DNA from: Desulfoferrobacter suflitae | GTDB taxonomy: Bacteria; Desulfobacterota; Syntrophobacteria; Syntrophobacterales; Syntrophobacteraceae | DNA length: 52,335 bases | NCBI RefSeq assembly: GCF_022603395.1 | Contig: NZ_JAIBKA010000017.1 | Coordinates: 1 to 52,335 of the forward strand | Reading direction: 5' to 3' | In this document: positions 9,188-17,543 of the stretch, in pieces | How positions within the stretch are numbered: position 1 is the first letter of the stretch | How the letters are laid out: each line of letters starts with the position of its first letter | Translations under genes and position numbers: made by a program | The notes under the pieces: generated by a model | Seen by the model: only the letters and a program-made list of their open reading frames with translations | What the model was told of the DNA's origin: nothing | Databases searched by the model: none

Positions 9188-9346
9188 TCATTCTTTGGTG
9201 TACTTTTGGTCATTTTTGGCAAAATTTTGGCAAAACACTTTTGTCTGTAAGCTATTAAAACAACAACGAATTTTCTGTGGGTAAATTCCAGTGGTGCTAA
9301 TGCCTTTGGCCACAGAAGTGAATCTGCTGGGGTCCTTATCTGACAT
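9188..9346 (-). CDS. Unrecognised 52-aa ORF at the island edge
   Basis: ATG 9346 follows a strong AGGAGGAG site. The product (starting MSDKDPSRFTSVAKGIS) is rich in Lys, Thr and Cys and I recognise no family. Its 3' half overlaps the tandem TTTTGGCAAAA repeats, so the frame may be a truncated mobile-element gene running into an attachment region. Confidence 0.35.
   Translation of the reverse strand: MSDKDPSRFTSVAKGISTTGIYPQKIRCCFNSLQTKVFCQNFAKNDQKYTKE
9203..9235. repeat. Tandem 11-bp repeats near the tRNA fragment
   Basis: Two perfect adjacent copies of TTTTGGCAAAA (9214-9224, 9225-9235), preceded by a related TTTTGGTCATT. The unit is itself palindromic. Short repeats at this distance from a tRNA attachment core resemble integrase arm-type sites; this is inference. 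Apart from the 52-aa ORF, 9065-9591 holds no supportable gene. Confidence 0.4.
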
Positions 9347-9591
9347 TGGCTCCTCCTGGTAGCTGGATTTGCCCTTGATTGCTTGCACTATGTGCAAGAC
9401 CTAGTTCGGTAAAAACCTTTTTCGACACACTCTAACACTGCTAGCGTCAGCCGGGTGAAGCGCAAGGGAGGTTGCGCCAATAATCACTGTATCTATGCGG
9501 AACCGGTAGAATTATCCCCCCAACCCCAATGGGCCGGGGAATTCAGAATACTTATATTCCGCAAGAGGCGGTAGAGCAATGCAAGCAAACC

Positions 9592-10581
9592 CTAGTGATG
9601 ACCGCCGCCGCCCGAACCTCCCCCACCACCGGAGCCCCCACCTCCACCTGAACCACCGCTTCCGCCACCGGAGCCACCTCCGCCGCCATGCCCCCCACTG
9701 TTGTCGCCACCTGAAGCTCCGCCATGATCGCCGCCGCTGCCTGAATGATCACTGCCGGAGGAGCCCTCGTGGCCGCTTGAGCTCCCGCTCATCTGACCGG
9801 AAGAATGGCTCCCGTAGTCTTCGCTGTGCATGGCCGGGCCCGTTCTTGAGTCATCCTGGTGCCCGCGGTCTTGCCCCATGTGGCCGGACGAAGTGTCATG
9901 AGCCATCCCTGCCGCGTGACCCAGACCGACTGCTGCATGAGTATCAGTGCTTGCGGCCATTTTCACGCCCGGCATATGCGAGACTCCAAATTTGAAATCG
10001 CGGTCGGTCAGCCGATCATGGGTTTGATTAATATTCCGCTCATGAGATCGATCACGGTCGTGGCTGCGGGTGGACAATCCGGTGGCTGAATGATCTCGGT
10101 CCCGGGATTGGCTCCCCTGTCGACTGCCATGATCCGCGCCTAGCGCATTGGGATGCATGCCAAGTTCGTCGGCGATTTCATCCCATTCCATGTGAGCGTC
10201 GCGCATTGCTTCAATGTCTTTGGCTGAAACCGAAGTTGCGGCCGCCACGGCCTGCACCAGGCCATGTTCCGTTTGTTCCCGGTTCTTTTCATTAATCCCC
10301 GTTGCGTGCGACTGCCGGGCCATTTGATCCGTTTTCACCGCCTTTTCGTTGAGCGCTAGGCTTTCCACAGCCGCTTCCATTTGCATCTGGCGGCCCTCAT
10401 AAGCCTTTTCTGCCAGTTCCTGAGCGCGCACTGCTTCTTTTGGGCTTGAAAAGAAAGACTTTGTCTGTTCAGCGCCGCGCGGCACACTTTGTTGAGCCCA
10501 ACATGGTCCAAACGCCAGCTGGAAGCTCCCCGCAAAACAAATGATCAATGCCAAGCATTGTTTTCTTGATGGTGTCCTCAT
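9592..10581 (-). CDS. Secreted Gly/Ser/His-rich low-complexity protein
   Basis: A 329-aa protein with an N-terminal signal peptide (cleavage probably after CWAQ). An Ala/Glu/Met-rich helical region (about residues 40-130) is followed by an Asp/His/Arg/Ser-rich region, then a tail of about 80 residues that is nearly all Gly, Ser and His, ending in two His. Such tails are flexible and can bind metals or form surface material. ATG 10581 has GAGGGAG upstream and overlaps the stop of the preceding TPR gene (ATGA), so the pair is translationally coupled as the last gene of the ECF operon. I recognise no named family. Confidence 0.75.
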   Translation of the reverse strand: MRTPSRKQCLALIICFAGSFQLAFGPCWAQQSVPRGAEQTKSFFSSPKEAVRAQELAEKAYEGRQMQMEAAVESLALNEKAVKTDQMARQSHATGINEKNREQTEHGLVQAVAAATSVSAKDIEAMRDAHMEWDEIADELGMHPNALGADHGSRQGSQSRDRDHSATGLSTRSHDRDRSHERNINQTHDRLTDRDFKFGVSHMPGVKMAASTDTHAAVGLGHAAGMAHDTSSGHMGQDRGHQDDSRTGPAMHSEDYGSHSSGQMSGSSSGHEGSSGSDHSGSGGDHGGASGGDNSGGHGGGGGSGGGSGGSGGGGGSGGGGGSGGGGHH

Positions 10582-11627
10582 TGTTTTCTCCCTCTGTTTC
10601 TAAGCGACCCAGGCGAAACCTGAGTGATGAAGTTAACTTCAGCTTTTTCCCTGAATGCTCTGCTTCCGACCTTGATACGTTCGCCTGTTCCAAACCAGCT
10701 CAAAAGCAGGCGATCCGCTTGTACCCTCGGAAAACGGTCGAGCAAGGTTTGATAAATCCGAAATGCGCGTTTTCGGGCCAGCTCCTTGCGGCCATCCACA
10801 TATACGACCACATGAATTGTTAGATTTTGGTTGTTGCTGAGCATTGAGCCGACAACATCCAGCGATGGAAGACTCGATGACTGGAGTTGGGCTGTTCCAG
10901 GCTCAAACTGGATGGTGCGAAGTGTTACCTTACGGAGTCCCAGAATCATATTTCGATAGGTAAAATCTCCCGCCGAGTTCAGCCGCTTCGTTGCTTCAAT
11001 GGCGCGCCGTCCATCCGGATAACGATTGAGGTAGTTGATCCAGGCGAGGCGTGCTTCATCGGTTCGCTTCAGACTATGGAGTGCCAGGGCACAATAAAAA
11101 AGGGCTTCTGGATCAGTCGGGTCGATTGTCAATACCTGTTCATATTGCGCCAGTGCTGCCGACCAGTCGGCTTGATCACTGAAGTGGTGACCAAGATACA
11201 GGCGAGCGGATTTGTAACCGGGGTTAACGGTCAGAGCTTGTTCGTATTGGCGCCTTTCTGCAGAAAAATCAAACAGCGCCCAGTGGCAGACTCCCAACCA
11301 GAAGTGGGCTTCGGCATCCTGTGGGTTGAGTTCAACTGCCCTAGTGAGGTAGGAAACCGCCTGCTCCGGTTTTCCCATAGCCAGGTAGTAGCGCCCCATC
11401 CAATAAGCGGCGGATGCATCCTGCGGGTTTCTGTGCAAAACCGAGCCGAGGTCTCGAATGCCTTCGGCGTATCGCTCTTCTTGCATATAACGCTCCGCAT
11501 TGCGGCCCACCCACCAATCATCATAAGATCGCTGGAGAGTGGCGCAGCCGGCCAGCAAAAAACCAAGACTTGCCAACAGAACCAACAGTCTTCTGGGACA
11601 CAACAGTCTCCACACACATCCAGTCAT
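10578..11627 (-). CDS. TPR lipoprotein with OmpA-like C-terminus
   Basis: A 349-aa envelope protein. The N-terminus has a hydrophobic segment and lipobox (LLAGC, about residue 28). Residues ~40-210 carry repeated TPR helices (for example AVSYLTRAVELNPQDAEAHFWLG). Residues ~245-340 resemble the OmpA/MotB peptidoglycan-binding domain. It may anchor a complex between outer membrane and cell wall. It is the fourth gene of the ECF sigma operon; the ribosome site is GGAG at a long spacing. Confidence 0.75.
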   Translation of the reverse strand: MTGCVWRLLCPRRLLVLLASLGFLLAGCATLQRSYDDWWVGRNAERYMQEERYAEGIRDLGSVLHRNPQDASAAYWMGRYYLAMGKPEQAVSYLTRAVELNPQDAEAHFWLGVCHWALFDFSAERRQYEQALTVNPGYKSARLYLGHHFSDQADWSAALAQYEQVLTIDPTDPEALFYCALALHSLKRTDEARLAWINYLNRYPDGRRAIEATKRLNSAGDFTYRNMILGLRKVTLRTIQFEPGTAQLQSSSLPSLDVVGSMLSNNQNLTIHVVVYVDGRKELARKRAFRIYQTLLDRFPRVQADRLLLSWFGTGERIKVGSRAFREKAEVNFITQVSPGSLRNRGRKQ

Positions 11628-11712
11628 TCTTCAGATACTCCTTTTCTAAACAATACGACCGAGTCTGTGAGTCGGTCACAACCATCTTCTGAAATTCTTT
11701 TTCTAACCTTAC

Positions 11713-12531
11713 TCATTTCAGTTCTCGCCGGGTGAAGCCCATTTGATCAAGGAACTCCCTGAGAGAGCCGTTGTTTTTCAGGGTGGCCGCAGTCGCTTGA
11801 GCAATCTCTTTATCGCTGAGACCTCGCTTGCGACAGGCAACAACCGCCCGCGGCAGGTAGATCCACTGATCGTCAAATGAACGGTTCCGGAGCCCTGCTT
11901 CAAAGATCAAGTTGAGTGCAGCCGGCTCAAAATTGATCTGGGCAAGGTAGGCCCGGGTCTGCAAAACCAGCAGTATTCGTTCGAGGGGCGTGCCTTTGTG
12001 AATCATTACAGCGTGTTCCAGTTCTTTCGGTGCGATGCCTTTGTTGAGCAGACTGGCAAAAGCAGTGATCATATCAGTTTCACCCTTGGATAGATCGTGA
12101 CATCTCTTGGATAAAAGCGAGTGTACGAACCCATACTGTTGGATCATTCGGTCGAGAGCGGCCTCGATCTTCGAAGCCGGTTCCCGTTTGGCCAGCCCCT
12201 CTTCCAATTTTTCGACCAGAGGAATCACCGGAAGATTCCGCCGGCAGGCAGCCAGCAAAGGCGACAGCAGAGTCGGCACATCATCCGGGGAAATCGTTCC
12301 GTCCACTATGGCTGCCAGCATTCGGCTGACGGCATCCGGGGGAACACCGCAGCGTCCCAGTGTTAGCATGGCTTCGTGAATGCCTGGGCTTACAGTTGGG
12401 GAATCCGCTTCGATGGCAGTCTTCGGATCACTCTGAGCACGGGCGCCGGTAAATCCGGCCATCGTCAGAACCGAAGCGATGACCAGCAAAGCGAAAACTG
12501 TATTAAAGGGATCGCGTCTCGATGATTTCAT
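11713..12531 (-). CDS. Exported helical protein of unknown function
   Basis: A 272-aa protein. I chose ATG 12531 because it opens directly into a signal peptide (MKSSRRDPFNTVFALLVIAS, cleavage near GARAQ); the longer frame upstream only reads through the preceding gene. The body is mostly helical with several repeated ~40-residue units (GVPPDAVSRMLAAIVDGTIS, KGIAPKELEHAVMIHKGTP, RKRGLSDKEIAQATAATLK), each a short amphipathic hairpin. I do not recognise a family. It overlaps the membrane CBM48 gene by 29 bp. Confidence 0.65.
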   Translation of the reverse strand: MKSSRRDPFNTVFALLVIASVLTMAGFTGARAQSDPKTAIEADSPTVSPGIHEAMLTLGRCGVPPDAVSRMLAAIVDGTISPDDVPTLLSPLLAACRRNLPVIPLVEKLEEGLAKREPASKIEAALDRMIQQYGFVHSLLSKRCHDLSKGETDMITAFASLLNKGIAPKELEHAVMIHKGTPLERILLVLQTRAYLAQINFEPAALNLIFEAGLRNRSFDDQWIYLPRAVVACRKRGLSDKEIAQATAATLKNNGSLREFLDQMGFTRRELK

Positions 12532-13123
12532 AGTCTTCCGGCAGAAGCAGAACAGTGTTGCGGTTGCCGAATCCGTCCTGTTCGACAAAAGGAACTGCGG
12601 GATCGGGAATCTTCTTCGATCCATCCACAATGAAAACATATTCATGAGTTCCGGCGCGAAGTTTAGTTTGGCACACCCACGCCTTGCGCTCAGAGGAATA
12701 GCTCATTTCATAGCCTTTGGGATTCCATTGGTTGAATGAGCCGATAATGGCCGCCGATTGGATCCGTGCCTCCGGGTCCGGCAAAACGAAAGTAACCGGC
12801 ACTTCTTTTGCGGTGTTCTCACGAGCAATCTCCTGCCGATATTGTATATCGCGGGCCGGCCAGAGAGCGACCAGGAGCACGATTGCTGCGGTGGTGCCAA
12901 GGGCGGCTCGAAGTGGGCTGAAAGTCACACACCTGGGTGCCAGGGCCTGGAATCTCAGCCTGCGCCACCAGGAGATCCGCTTGGGTTGCAGATTGGAAAG
13001 AATCCTGTCTCTCATGGGGTATGGAGGGGCTTGTTCGGGCAAATTGTAAAGAGCCTGGATCAATTCCCGCTCGTCAAAATCGTCAGACATCCGTTCAAAT
13101 GAGTTTTTAGTCTCTTTTTCCAT
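12503..13123 (-). CDS. Membrane protein with CBM48/AMPK-type glycogen-binding-like domain, likely anti-sigma factor
   Basis: A 206-aa protein starting at ATG 13123 (GGGAGG 6 nt upstream). A short acidic cytoplasmic N-terminus (MEKETKNSFERMSDDFDERE), one membrane helix (about residues 72-90) and a C-terminal beta-sandwich of about 90 residues with the early-set CBM48 pattern (SFNQWNP, GTHEYVFIVDG) appear in order. Its start overlaps the ECF sigma gene by 17 bp, the usual layout for a sigma/anti-sigma pair. I infer that the N-terminus holds the sigma factor and the periplasmic domain senses something, perhaps a glycan. No zinc HxxxCxxC anti-sigma motif is present. Confidence 0.7.
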   Translation of the reverse strand: MEKETKNSFERMSDDFDERELIQALYNLPEQAPPYPMRDRILSNLQPKRISWWRRLRFQALAPRCVTFSPLRAALGTTAAIVLLVALWPARDIQYRQEIARENTAKEVPVTFVLPDPEARIQSAAIIGSFNQWNPKGYEMSYSSERKAWVCQTKLRAGTHEYVFIVDGSKKIPDPAVPFVEQDGFGNRNTVLLLPEDYEIIETRSL

Positions 13124-13673
13124 GGGCACCCTCCCGCATGATCTCTCGCAGCATGGCAAGACCCCGGTGAACGCGCATTTTGGCGCCGCTTACCGACATC
13201 CCCAATGCCTGTGCGATCTCCTTCATAGAAAGATCCCTTTGATATCTTAAAACCAGTGCTTCCCGGTATTCGAGGGGAAGCAACGTTAGCACTTGAAGTA
13301 TTCTGGCTCCATCGATTCGATCCTGGATTTCCTTCCGTATATCAGATCCGGCATCGTTTCCGGTGTTCGCCTGGCAGTCCTCCAGTGGGGTTTCTCTGGC
13401 TGCTTTTTGCCGCCGCAGGTAGTCTCTAGCCTTGTTCAATCCAATAGCGTACAGCCAAGAAAAGAAACGGCGCCGCGGGTCGAATTGATCCAGCTTTTCA
13501 TAGGCTTGCATGAAAGTCTCCTGAGCAAGATCGGCGGAGGTTTCCGTGCACCCGGTCATACGCAAGAATAGACTGTAGATCGGCCGCTCATAGGTGGATA
13601 TCAGAATGCCAAAGGCCTGCGGGTTCCCATCAAGTATTTCGAGAATGATTTTGTGTTCAGTCGTCTGATCCAT
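13107..13673 (-). CDS. ECF-type RNA polymerase sigma factor
   Basis: A 188-aa sigma-70 family group 4 factor. Region 2 includes DLAQETFMQAYEKLDQFDP and FFSWLYAIGLNKARDYLRR; region 4 includes LPLEYREALVLRYQRDLS and the helix-turn-helix MKEIAQALGMSVSGAKMRVH. It should direct transcription of an envelope-related regulon, and probably of its own operon down to the Gly/His-rich protein. The insertion sequence upstream ends about 130 bp away and may have changed its control. Confidence 0.92.
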   Translation of the reverse strand: MDQTTEHKIILEILDGNPQAFGILISTYERPIYSLFLRMTGCTETSADLAQETFMQAYEKLDQFDPRRRFFSWLYAIGLNKARDYLRRQKAARETPLEDCQANTGNDAGSDIRKEIQDRIDGARILQVLTLLPLEYREALVLRYQRDLSMKEIAQALGMSVSGAKMRVHRGLAMLREIMREGAHGKRD

Positions 13674-13982
13674 GCCTACGGCCTGCGTTCACTCGTGCCC
13701 CCTGAGGAAAAGGGGAATCCGCTCACTACACAATACGAACAAGCTGCCCAGGAGGTCACAAACTTTTTCAACAAATCACGTTGCTTCAATACGTGAACCT
13801 TCCTCAGCTCGACTTTGGCCAAATCAAGCTACCTCCGATACGTTATCCAACAGCTGGTTGATGAAGTCGGAAACAAATTCAGTGGACTGGGGTTGCGACA
13901 ATGAGTCGACGCAATACCGTGCAGCCCAGAGTCTACGCCGGACGAAGGCGATGACGTCGGAGAAGATCGCTTGCTCTTTTCG

Positions 13983-15276
13983 CTACCACGCGGTCTGTGC
14001 CACGGGAAGCTGTCCGTCCCTCACCGTGTGTAGAGCCAGTAGCGTTACCAATGAGAACAACCCGAAGAGACAGGGGGTGGTGCGCTCGATAGCACGGTCG
14101 GACCATTGTCGTTGGGTTTCCACGCCAAGGTGAGCACGCAACTCTTCGAACGTAACCTCTATGTTCCATCGGGGTACGAACCATTCGATGATCTGTTGCG
14201 CAGTTGCGTCCAGGTCGGTGCAGAGCAGGGGCGTGTCCTCGAGCTCGCCACGGGGGTCTCGTACGACTACCCAGCGGATGGCAACGGGGGGCTTTCCAGG
14301 AGTGTACCACAGACTGGTACCAGAGAAGGCGAAGAGTTCCCGTGTGGTTCCGGTGTTCCAACGCACCGACAGATTTTCCCAGATTGTTGAGGGATCGACA
14401 AGGCGTTCTTTCAGGGAAGGTTGACGTTTCCCCTTCAGAGGCTTGCGGCCGCGTTTGCCAGGAATGGGTGCCGGGGGAGGATCGTAGAGTGCGGCGTTCC
14501 ACCGAAAGCGTGCGCCCAGAGTAGCGGGATTGGGAAGCGAACGGCAAGACTGAATCAACTCGACGGCGGCGTATGCACCGTCGCCCGTAACAACCAGGGT
14601 GCGATTGGGAAACCAGCGCCGTATGAGCCGTAGCGCGAAGCAGACACGGTCGATGACGCTTTTGTAGCGCTTGCCCAGTTTTTGGCATGTCTTCTGTGAC
14701 GGCGCCTGGACCGTGTAGAAGGGTAACGCCCAAGGGCGGCGAGACCAGGGAACAGGAACAAGAAGCATCATGGCGACCCAACGCAGACCGTAGCATTGAA
14801 CGACTTTGTTGCGGGAAGAGCGCACAGCATCGCGAAACACCCCTTTTGTCTTGATCTTGTCGCCGTTGCGCCGTTCGATGGTCTCGTCCACAAGCACCTG
14901 CAACGGTGCTTCCGCCGGCAAGAAGGCAACCAATAGTCCAAGCAAGACCTTTGCAGCAAACCAGGTACACCACACGGCCCGATTGAGGACCCGATGGTAG
15001 TTGGTGAAGCGATATTCCTGCGCGAGACCCACAGCACGCAGGGCTGATGTAACGGTTCGTTTTCCACGCGCGAGGATGGCTCCGGTGAGCAGTGAACGGT
15101 GAGCGGTGAACAGTAGTTCGTTTTCCACGCGCGAGGATGGCTCCCAGCAATAACAGCCGGGCATGATGCCAAACAGGGCGAGTGAACAGAGGAACGAAAG
15201 CCAGCAGGACATTTTCGATCGGGACGGGCAAGGTAAGCATACGGACCCTCATGGTGTTGGCGGTTGAATCCACCAA
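13983..15276 (-). pseudogene. DDE transposase broken by a 61-bp insertion
   Basis: The N-terminal ~50 codons (VPIENVLLAFVPLFTRPVW ... LLGAILARGKRT) are in one frame and the remaining ~370 (VTSALRAVGLAQEYRF ... to 13983) in another. Between them the 28-bp segment encoding GAILARGKRT is duplicated 61 bp away, which shifts the frame. Candidate catalytic residues lie in VDETIERRNGDK, VVTGDGAYA and WNIEVTFEELRAHLG. Removing the 61 bp would restore one protein of roughly 400 aa. Confidence 0.75.
15056..15144. repeat. 28-bp direct duplication flanking a heptamer array
   Basis: The same 28 bp occur at 15056-15083 and 15117-15144 inside the transposase gene. Between them, 15084-15115 is a tandem array of about four and a half heptamers of the form RGTGARC. 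The unit is 61 bp long and causes the transposase frameshift. Confidence 0.75.
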
Positions 15277-15675
15277 TACCGTAGGGGATTTGTAAGTGCC
15301 TGTCCAGCATAAAGAATTCGTTCATTACCCCCTCAAGCCATTTTTCGAGGGGTTAGCAACGCCTGCGCCATTGTAATCCGCAAATGGCCAAAGTCGAGCT
15401 GAGCATTGATGTCAAAATTCAAGCCATGTTTTTGGAGTGAGTTCCCATCAATCAAGGGTAGAGGCTTGGTGAGTCGGCCACAACCATATACCTGCAGCAA
15501 TCTTGACTGTATGTCGTTGTCGTCATCGAAACCAGATAATAAGCAGCGACTCAGTGAAATGGCAGGTTCAAAATGACGTGCGGGAAATGTTATCCGGCAC
15601 CGAGGTGATTAGCTGTTGCAACTATCTTTCAACAGATTGAAAAATACTTTCACGGGCTAAACTTGTAGGACCGAA

Positions 15676-15792
15676 ATGGCGAATATCATTATTCCAAAGC
15701 TAGTCATTCTCATCTGTTTTGTATTCATTTCGCCTTCCTGCTCGACTCATTTGGGCTCTGTGCCGGCAAGAATTGGGATCAGCCCTCATTAG
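15676..15792 (+). CDS. Small possible lipoprotein (38 aa)
   Basis: ATG 15676 follows TAGGA at about 6 nt. The product has a Lys after a hydrophobic start, a membrane-type segment and a lipobox-like FISPSC, then 15 residues. It ends converging on the next, leftward lipoprotein gene. It may be a tiny lipoprotein or chance. The preceding stretch, 15404-15675, shows nothing else. Confidence 0.3.
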   Translation: MANIIIPKLVILICFVFISPSCSTHLGSVPARIGISPH

Positions 15793-15965
15793 TAGCCGTA
15801 ATGGCCGCAGCCAGAGTAATGCCCGTACCCTCCATAAGAAGAGCAATAATTAGGCCCATAATTTCTATATGGTTCGTAATTTCCTGAGTAGCCATGGCCA
15901 GCATAGTGACCGCAACCGGCAAGAAGGGCCAACAAAGCGATTAGAACTAAAATTTTTTTGAACAT
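15789..15965 (-). CDS. Small Tyr/Gly/His-rich lipoprotein (58 aa)
   Basis: ATG 15965 follows AGGAGG. The signal and lipobox are clear (LLALLAGCG); the mature part is about 39 residues of Gly, Tyr, His, Ser and Cys (GHYAGHGYSGNYEPYRNYG). A paralogue of identical length lies at 42103-42279. A strong sigma-54 promoter lies about 130 bp upstream, next to the conserved dyads, so it probably belongs to the metal/envelope regulon. Cys and His suggest metal binding; this is inference. Confidence 0.75.
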   Translation of the reverse strand: MFKKILVLIALLALLAGCGHYAGHGYSGNYEPYRNYGPNYCSSYGGYGHYSGCGHYGY

Positions 15966-16096
15966 GATCGAACCTCCTATCATTTTTTCTTAATCTTGAC
16001 AGCCGGGTCTATCCTTTCGAGATAAATTCCAGGTCAAGAGCGACGACTTCAACTTGCTAACACTGGAGTCGCCTTTAACCTTTTGTCAATTTTTAT

Positions 16097-16113
16097 AGCA
16101 AGCTATGTGCCAA
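16097..16113 (-). promoter_or_regulatory. Sigma-54 promoter for the small lipoprotein
   Basis: On the minus strand TTGGCACATAGCTTGCT matches the -24/-12 consensus at all core bases (GG, 10 nt, GC). It points at the lipoprotein gene starting at 15965 and diverges from the promoter at 16458. The stretch 15966-16598 has no gene; it is control DNA. Confidence 0.75.
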
Positions 16114-16209
16114 TATTCTCGCTTTCTATGTAAGCAATTAAATTTACAATATTATTATGGAATAGCATGACCGCAGGGAAAAACAGAATGATTGTTGCCA
16201 GCTTCAATC

Positions 16210-16268
16210 TGTATAAATTTTATCCACCATTGCGTTCCAGGAAGCATGAATCGGATAATTCTTCTCCA
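16210..16268. promoter_or_regulatory. Paired 17-bp dyads (upstream activator site A)
   Basis: TGTATAAATTTTATCCA (centre 16218) and CGGATAATTCTTCTCCA (centre 16260) are two copies of an inverted repeat with consensus TGGATAAAT-TTTATCCA, 42 bp apart (four helical turns). They lie between divergent sigma-54 promoters, as expected for an NtrC-type enhancer. Confidence 0.7.
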
Positions 16269-16457
16269 GATTGATTTGTCGGCCAGGGATAATTAGCTGG
16301 GAAATAGCAAAATGCTAACCTACGAGATGCGAAGAGGAGTTCCACTTCAATATCTTAGAGTTCTTCCGAAACATAACTCTTTCCAGGTTGCTTCAATGCA
16401 TCCAGGCGTCTTGCAGGCCCATGAGAAGCTTTTAATTTAGGGATATTCGCGGGATGC

Positions 16458-16473
16458 TGGCATATCCCATGCA
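16458..16473 (+). promoter_or_regulatory. Sigma-54 promoter for the first SHOCT/kinase cluster
   Basis: TGGCATATCCCATGCA has GG and GC spaced by 10 nt and shares the ATGCW -12 form with the other sigma-54 sites in this window. It lies 126 bp before the SHOCT gene start. Confidence 0.6.
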
Positions 16474-16598
16474 GGAAACATTCGAGAAACGAAAAGAACA
16501 AAACGTTAGGCGATGTTGAACTCATAGGCATAGCGAAACAATCGAATGAGAAAGCAACCTGGAGCGATACAATTAACTTGCTGGAAAGGAGATAGAAA

Positions 16599-16955
16599 AT
16601 GTTAGGGGGTGCTGAGAAATCCATTTTGACTGCATGGGCTATAGCCCTACTTCTGGTTCTTGCACAGGCAAAAGTAGGTTTTGCTCAAGTTGGTTTTTGC
16701 CCATTTTGGGGTTCCGGCTTTGGAATGATGGGAGGCACTTGGGGCTGGAATGGGGGGATATTCATGCTGCTCTTCTGGATCGTGATCATAGCCGCGGGTA
16801 TATTTTTCGTTCGCTGGTTGATCAGTGTCGGTAAAGGTGACGGTACAATTTCTCTCCCAAACCGGAATTCTCCTTTGGATATTTTGAAAAGGCGTTATGC
16901 CATGGGAGAAATCAACAAGGAACAATATGAATCCATGCGACAAGACGTCCAGTAG
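16599..16955 (+). CDS. SHOCT-domain membrane protein
   Basis: A 118-aa protein: signal/membrane segment, a short exported stretch with CPFWG, GMMGG and TWGWNGG, a second membrane helix (about residues 52-72), and a C-terminal SHOCT motif (PLDILKRRYAMGEINKEQYE). SHOCT is a short oligomerisation module. It is closely paralogous to 33380-33733. AAAGGAG precedes the ATG. It heads the first sigma-54 cluster, followed by the ~100-aa partner and the kinase. The function is unknown; the CPFW/Met motif suggests a metal or redox link. Confidence 0.8.
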   Translation: MLGGAEKSILTAWAIALLLVLAQAKVGFAQVGFCPFWGSGFGMMGGTWGWNGGIFMLLFWIVIIAAGIFFVRWLISVGKGDGTISLPNRNSPLDILKRRYAMGEINKEQYESMRQDVQ

Positions 16956-17059
16956 ACCTGAGTGGTAATTTCACGTTGAAGCTCATCTATCCTATGAATT
17001 TGCGGAGTCACCCGGTCTGCAGAAGTGTAAATGAAAATGGTCGTTAGAGGAGATCTAAA

Positions 17060-17368
17060 ATGATAGATAGCAAAAAGAGGACTACCACAGACATAGACAC
17101 TGCAGCCAATTTAGAAGATGATGAGTCGTTTGTGCCCAGTGCCGAGGGCATGAGCACCGCCACGGCGCGGCTTGTCATCGACAAAGGTCTGAGGAAGAAG
17201 ATCTTGCAGGACTACGATCTGGTAGCAGTGGAAAACAAGGGACGCTACTGCGCCGCCAAGGCATTCAGCAAGGATGGAGAGTGGTTGTATGAATTGTTGA
17301 TTGATAAACAGACCGGTGGTATCCAGGTGGCGAGCCAGAGGGAAGTGAAAGGTGAGAAGGACCGTTGA
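17060..17368 (+). CDS. Conserved ~100-aa partner of the FGE-kinase
   Basis: A 102-aa soluble protein with a GAGGAG ribosome site. An acidic, variable N-terminus precedes a conserved core (MSTATARLVIDKGL, DYDLVAVENKGRY, AAKAFSKDGEWLYELLIDK). The second cluster carries a paralogue at 36818-37123 with the same core. Both lie next to a kinase gene, one just before and one just after, so I infer a regulator or substrate of the kinase. I recognise no named domain. Confidence 0.7.
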   Translation: MIDSKKRTTTDIDTAANLEDDESFVPSAEGMSTATARLVIDKGLRKKILQDYDLVAVENKGRYCAAKAFSKDGEWLYELLIDKQTGGIQVASQREVKGEKDR

Positions 17369-17543
17369 TCGTGTGCTACGCAACAGCAGCAAGAGTGCCT
17401 AAACTAGATCCCGCAGACACTCCACTAGAAATTTGATATTTTCCATGGCGCCATCCTGGGTGAGCCAGCCACAGGGATGTGTAGTAAACAGCGTTAAGTG
17501 CTGGTATTAGCTACCTAATAATGAAACAAAAGGATGTCCTTCG

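Larger units (their letters stand above)
13803..15403 (-). mobile_element. Insertion sequence with 19-bp terminal inverted repeats (inactive)
   Basis: Perfect 19-bp inverted repeats CTCAGCTCGACTTTGGCCA mark the ends (13803-13821 and 15385-15403), giving a 1.6-kb element with one DDE transposase gene. I find no obvious target duplication: the flanks read ACCTTC on the left and CATTGA on the right. The transposase is interrupted by a 61-bp insertion, so the copy is probably dead. The family is uncertain (IS4/IS701-like). Confidence 0.8.

Noticed and set aside
9579-9995. 138-aa His/Arg-rich frame on the plus strand
   Set aside because: It is the antisense shadow of the Gly/His-rich secreted protein; repetitive GC-rich codons open all frames.
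13933-15276. 447-aa frame as a transposase
   Set aside because: Only its first ~50 codons are transposase; the rest is the wrong frame after the 61-bp insertion. The protein continues in the other frame.
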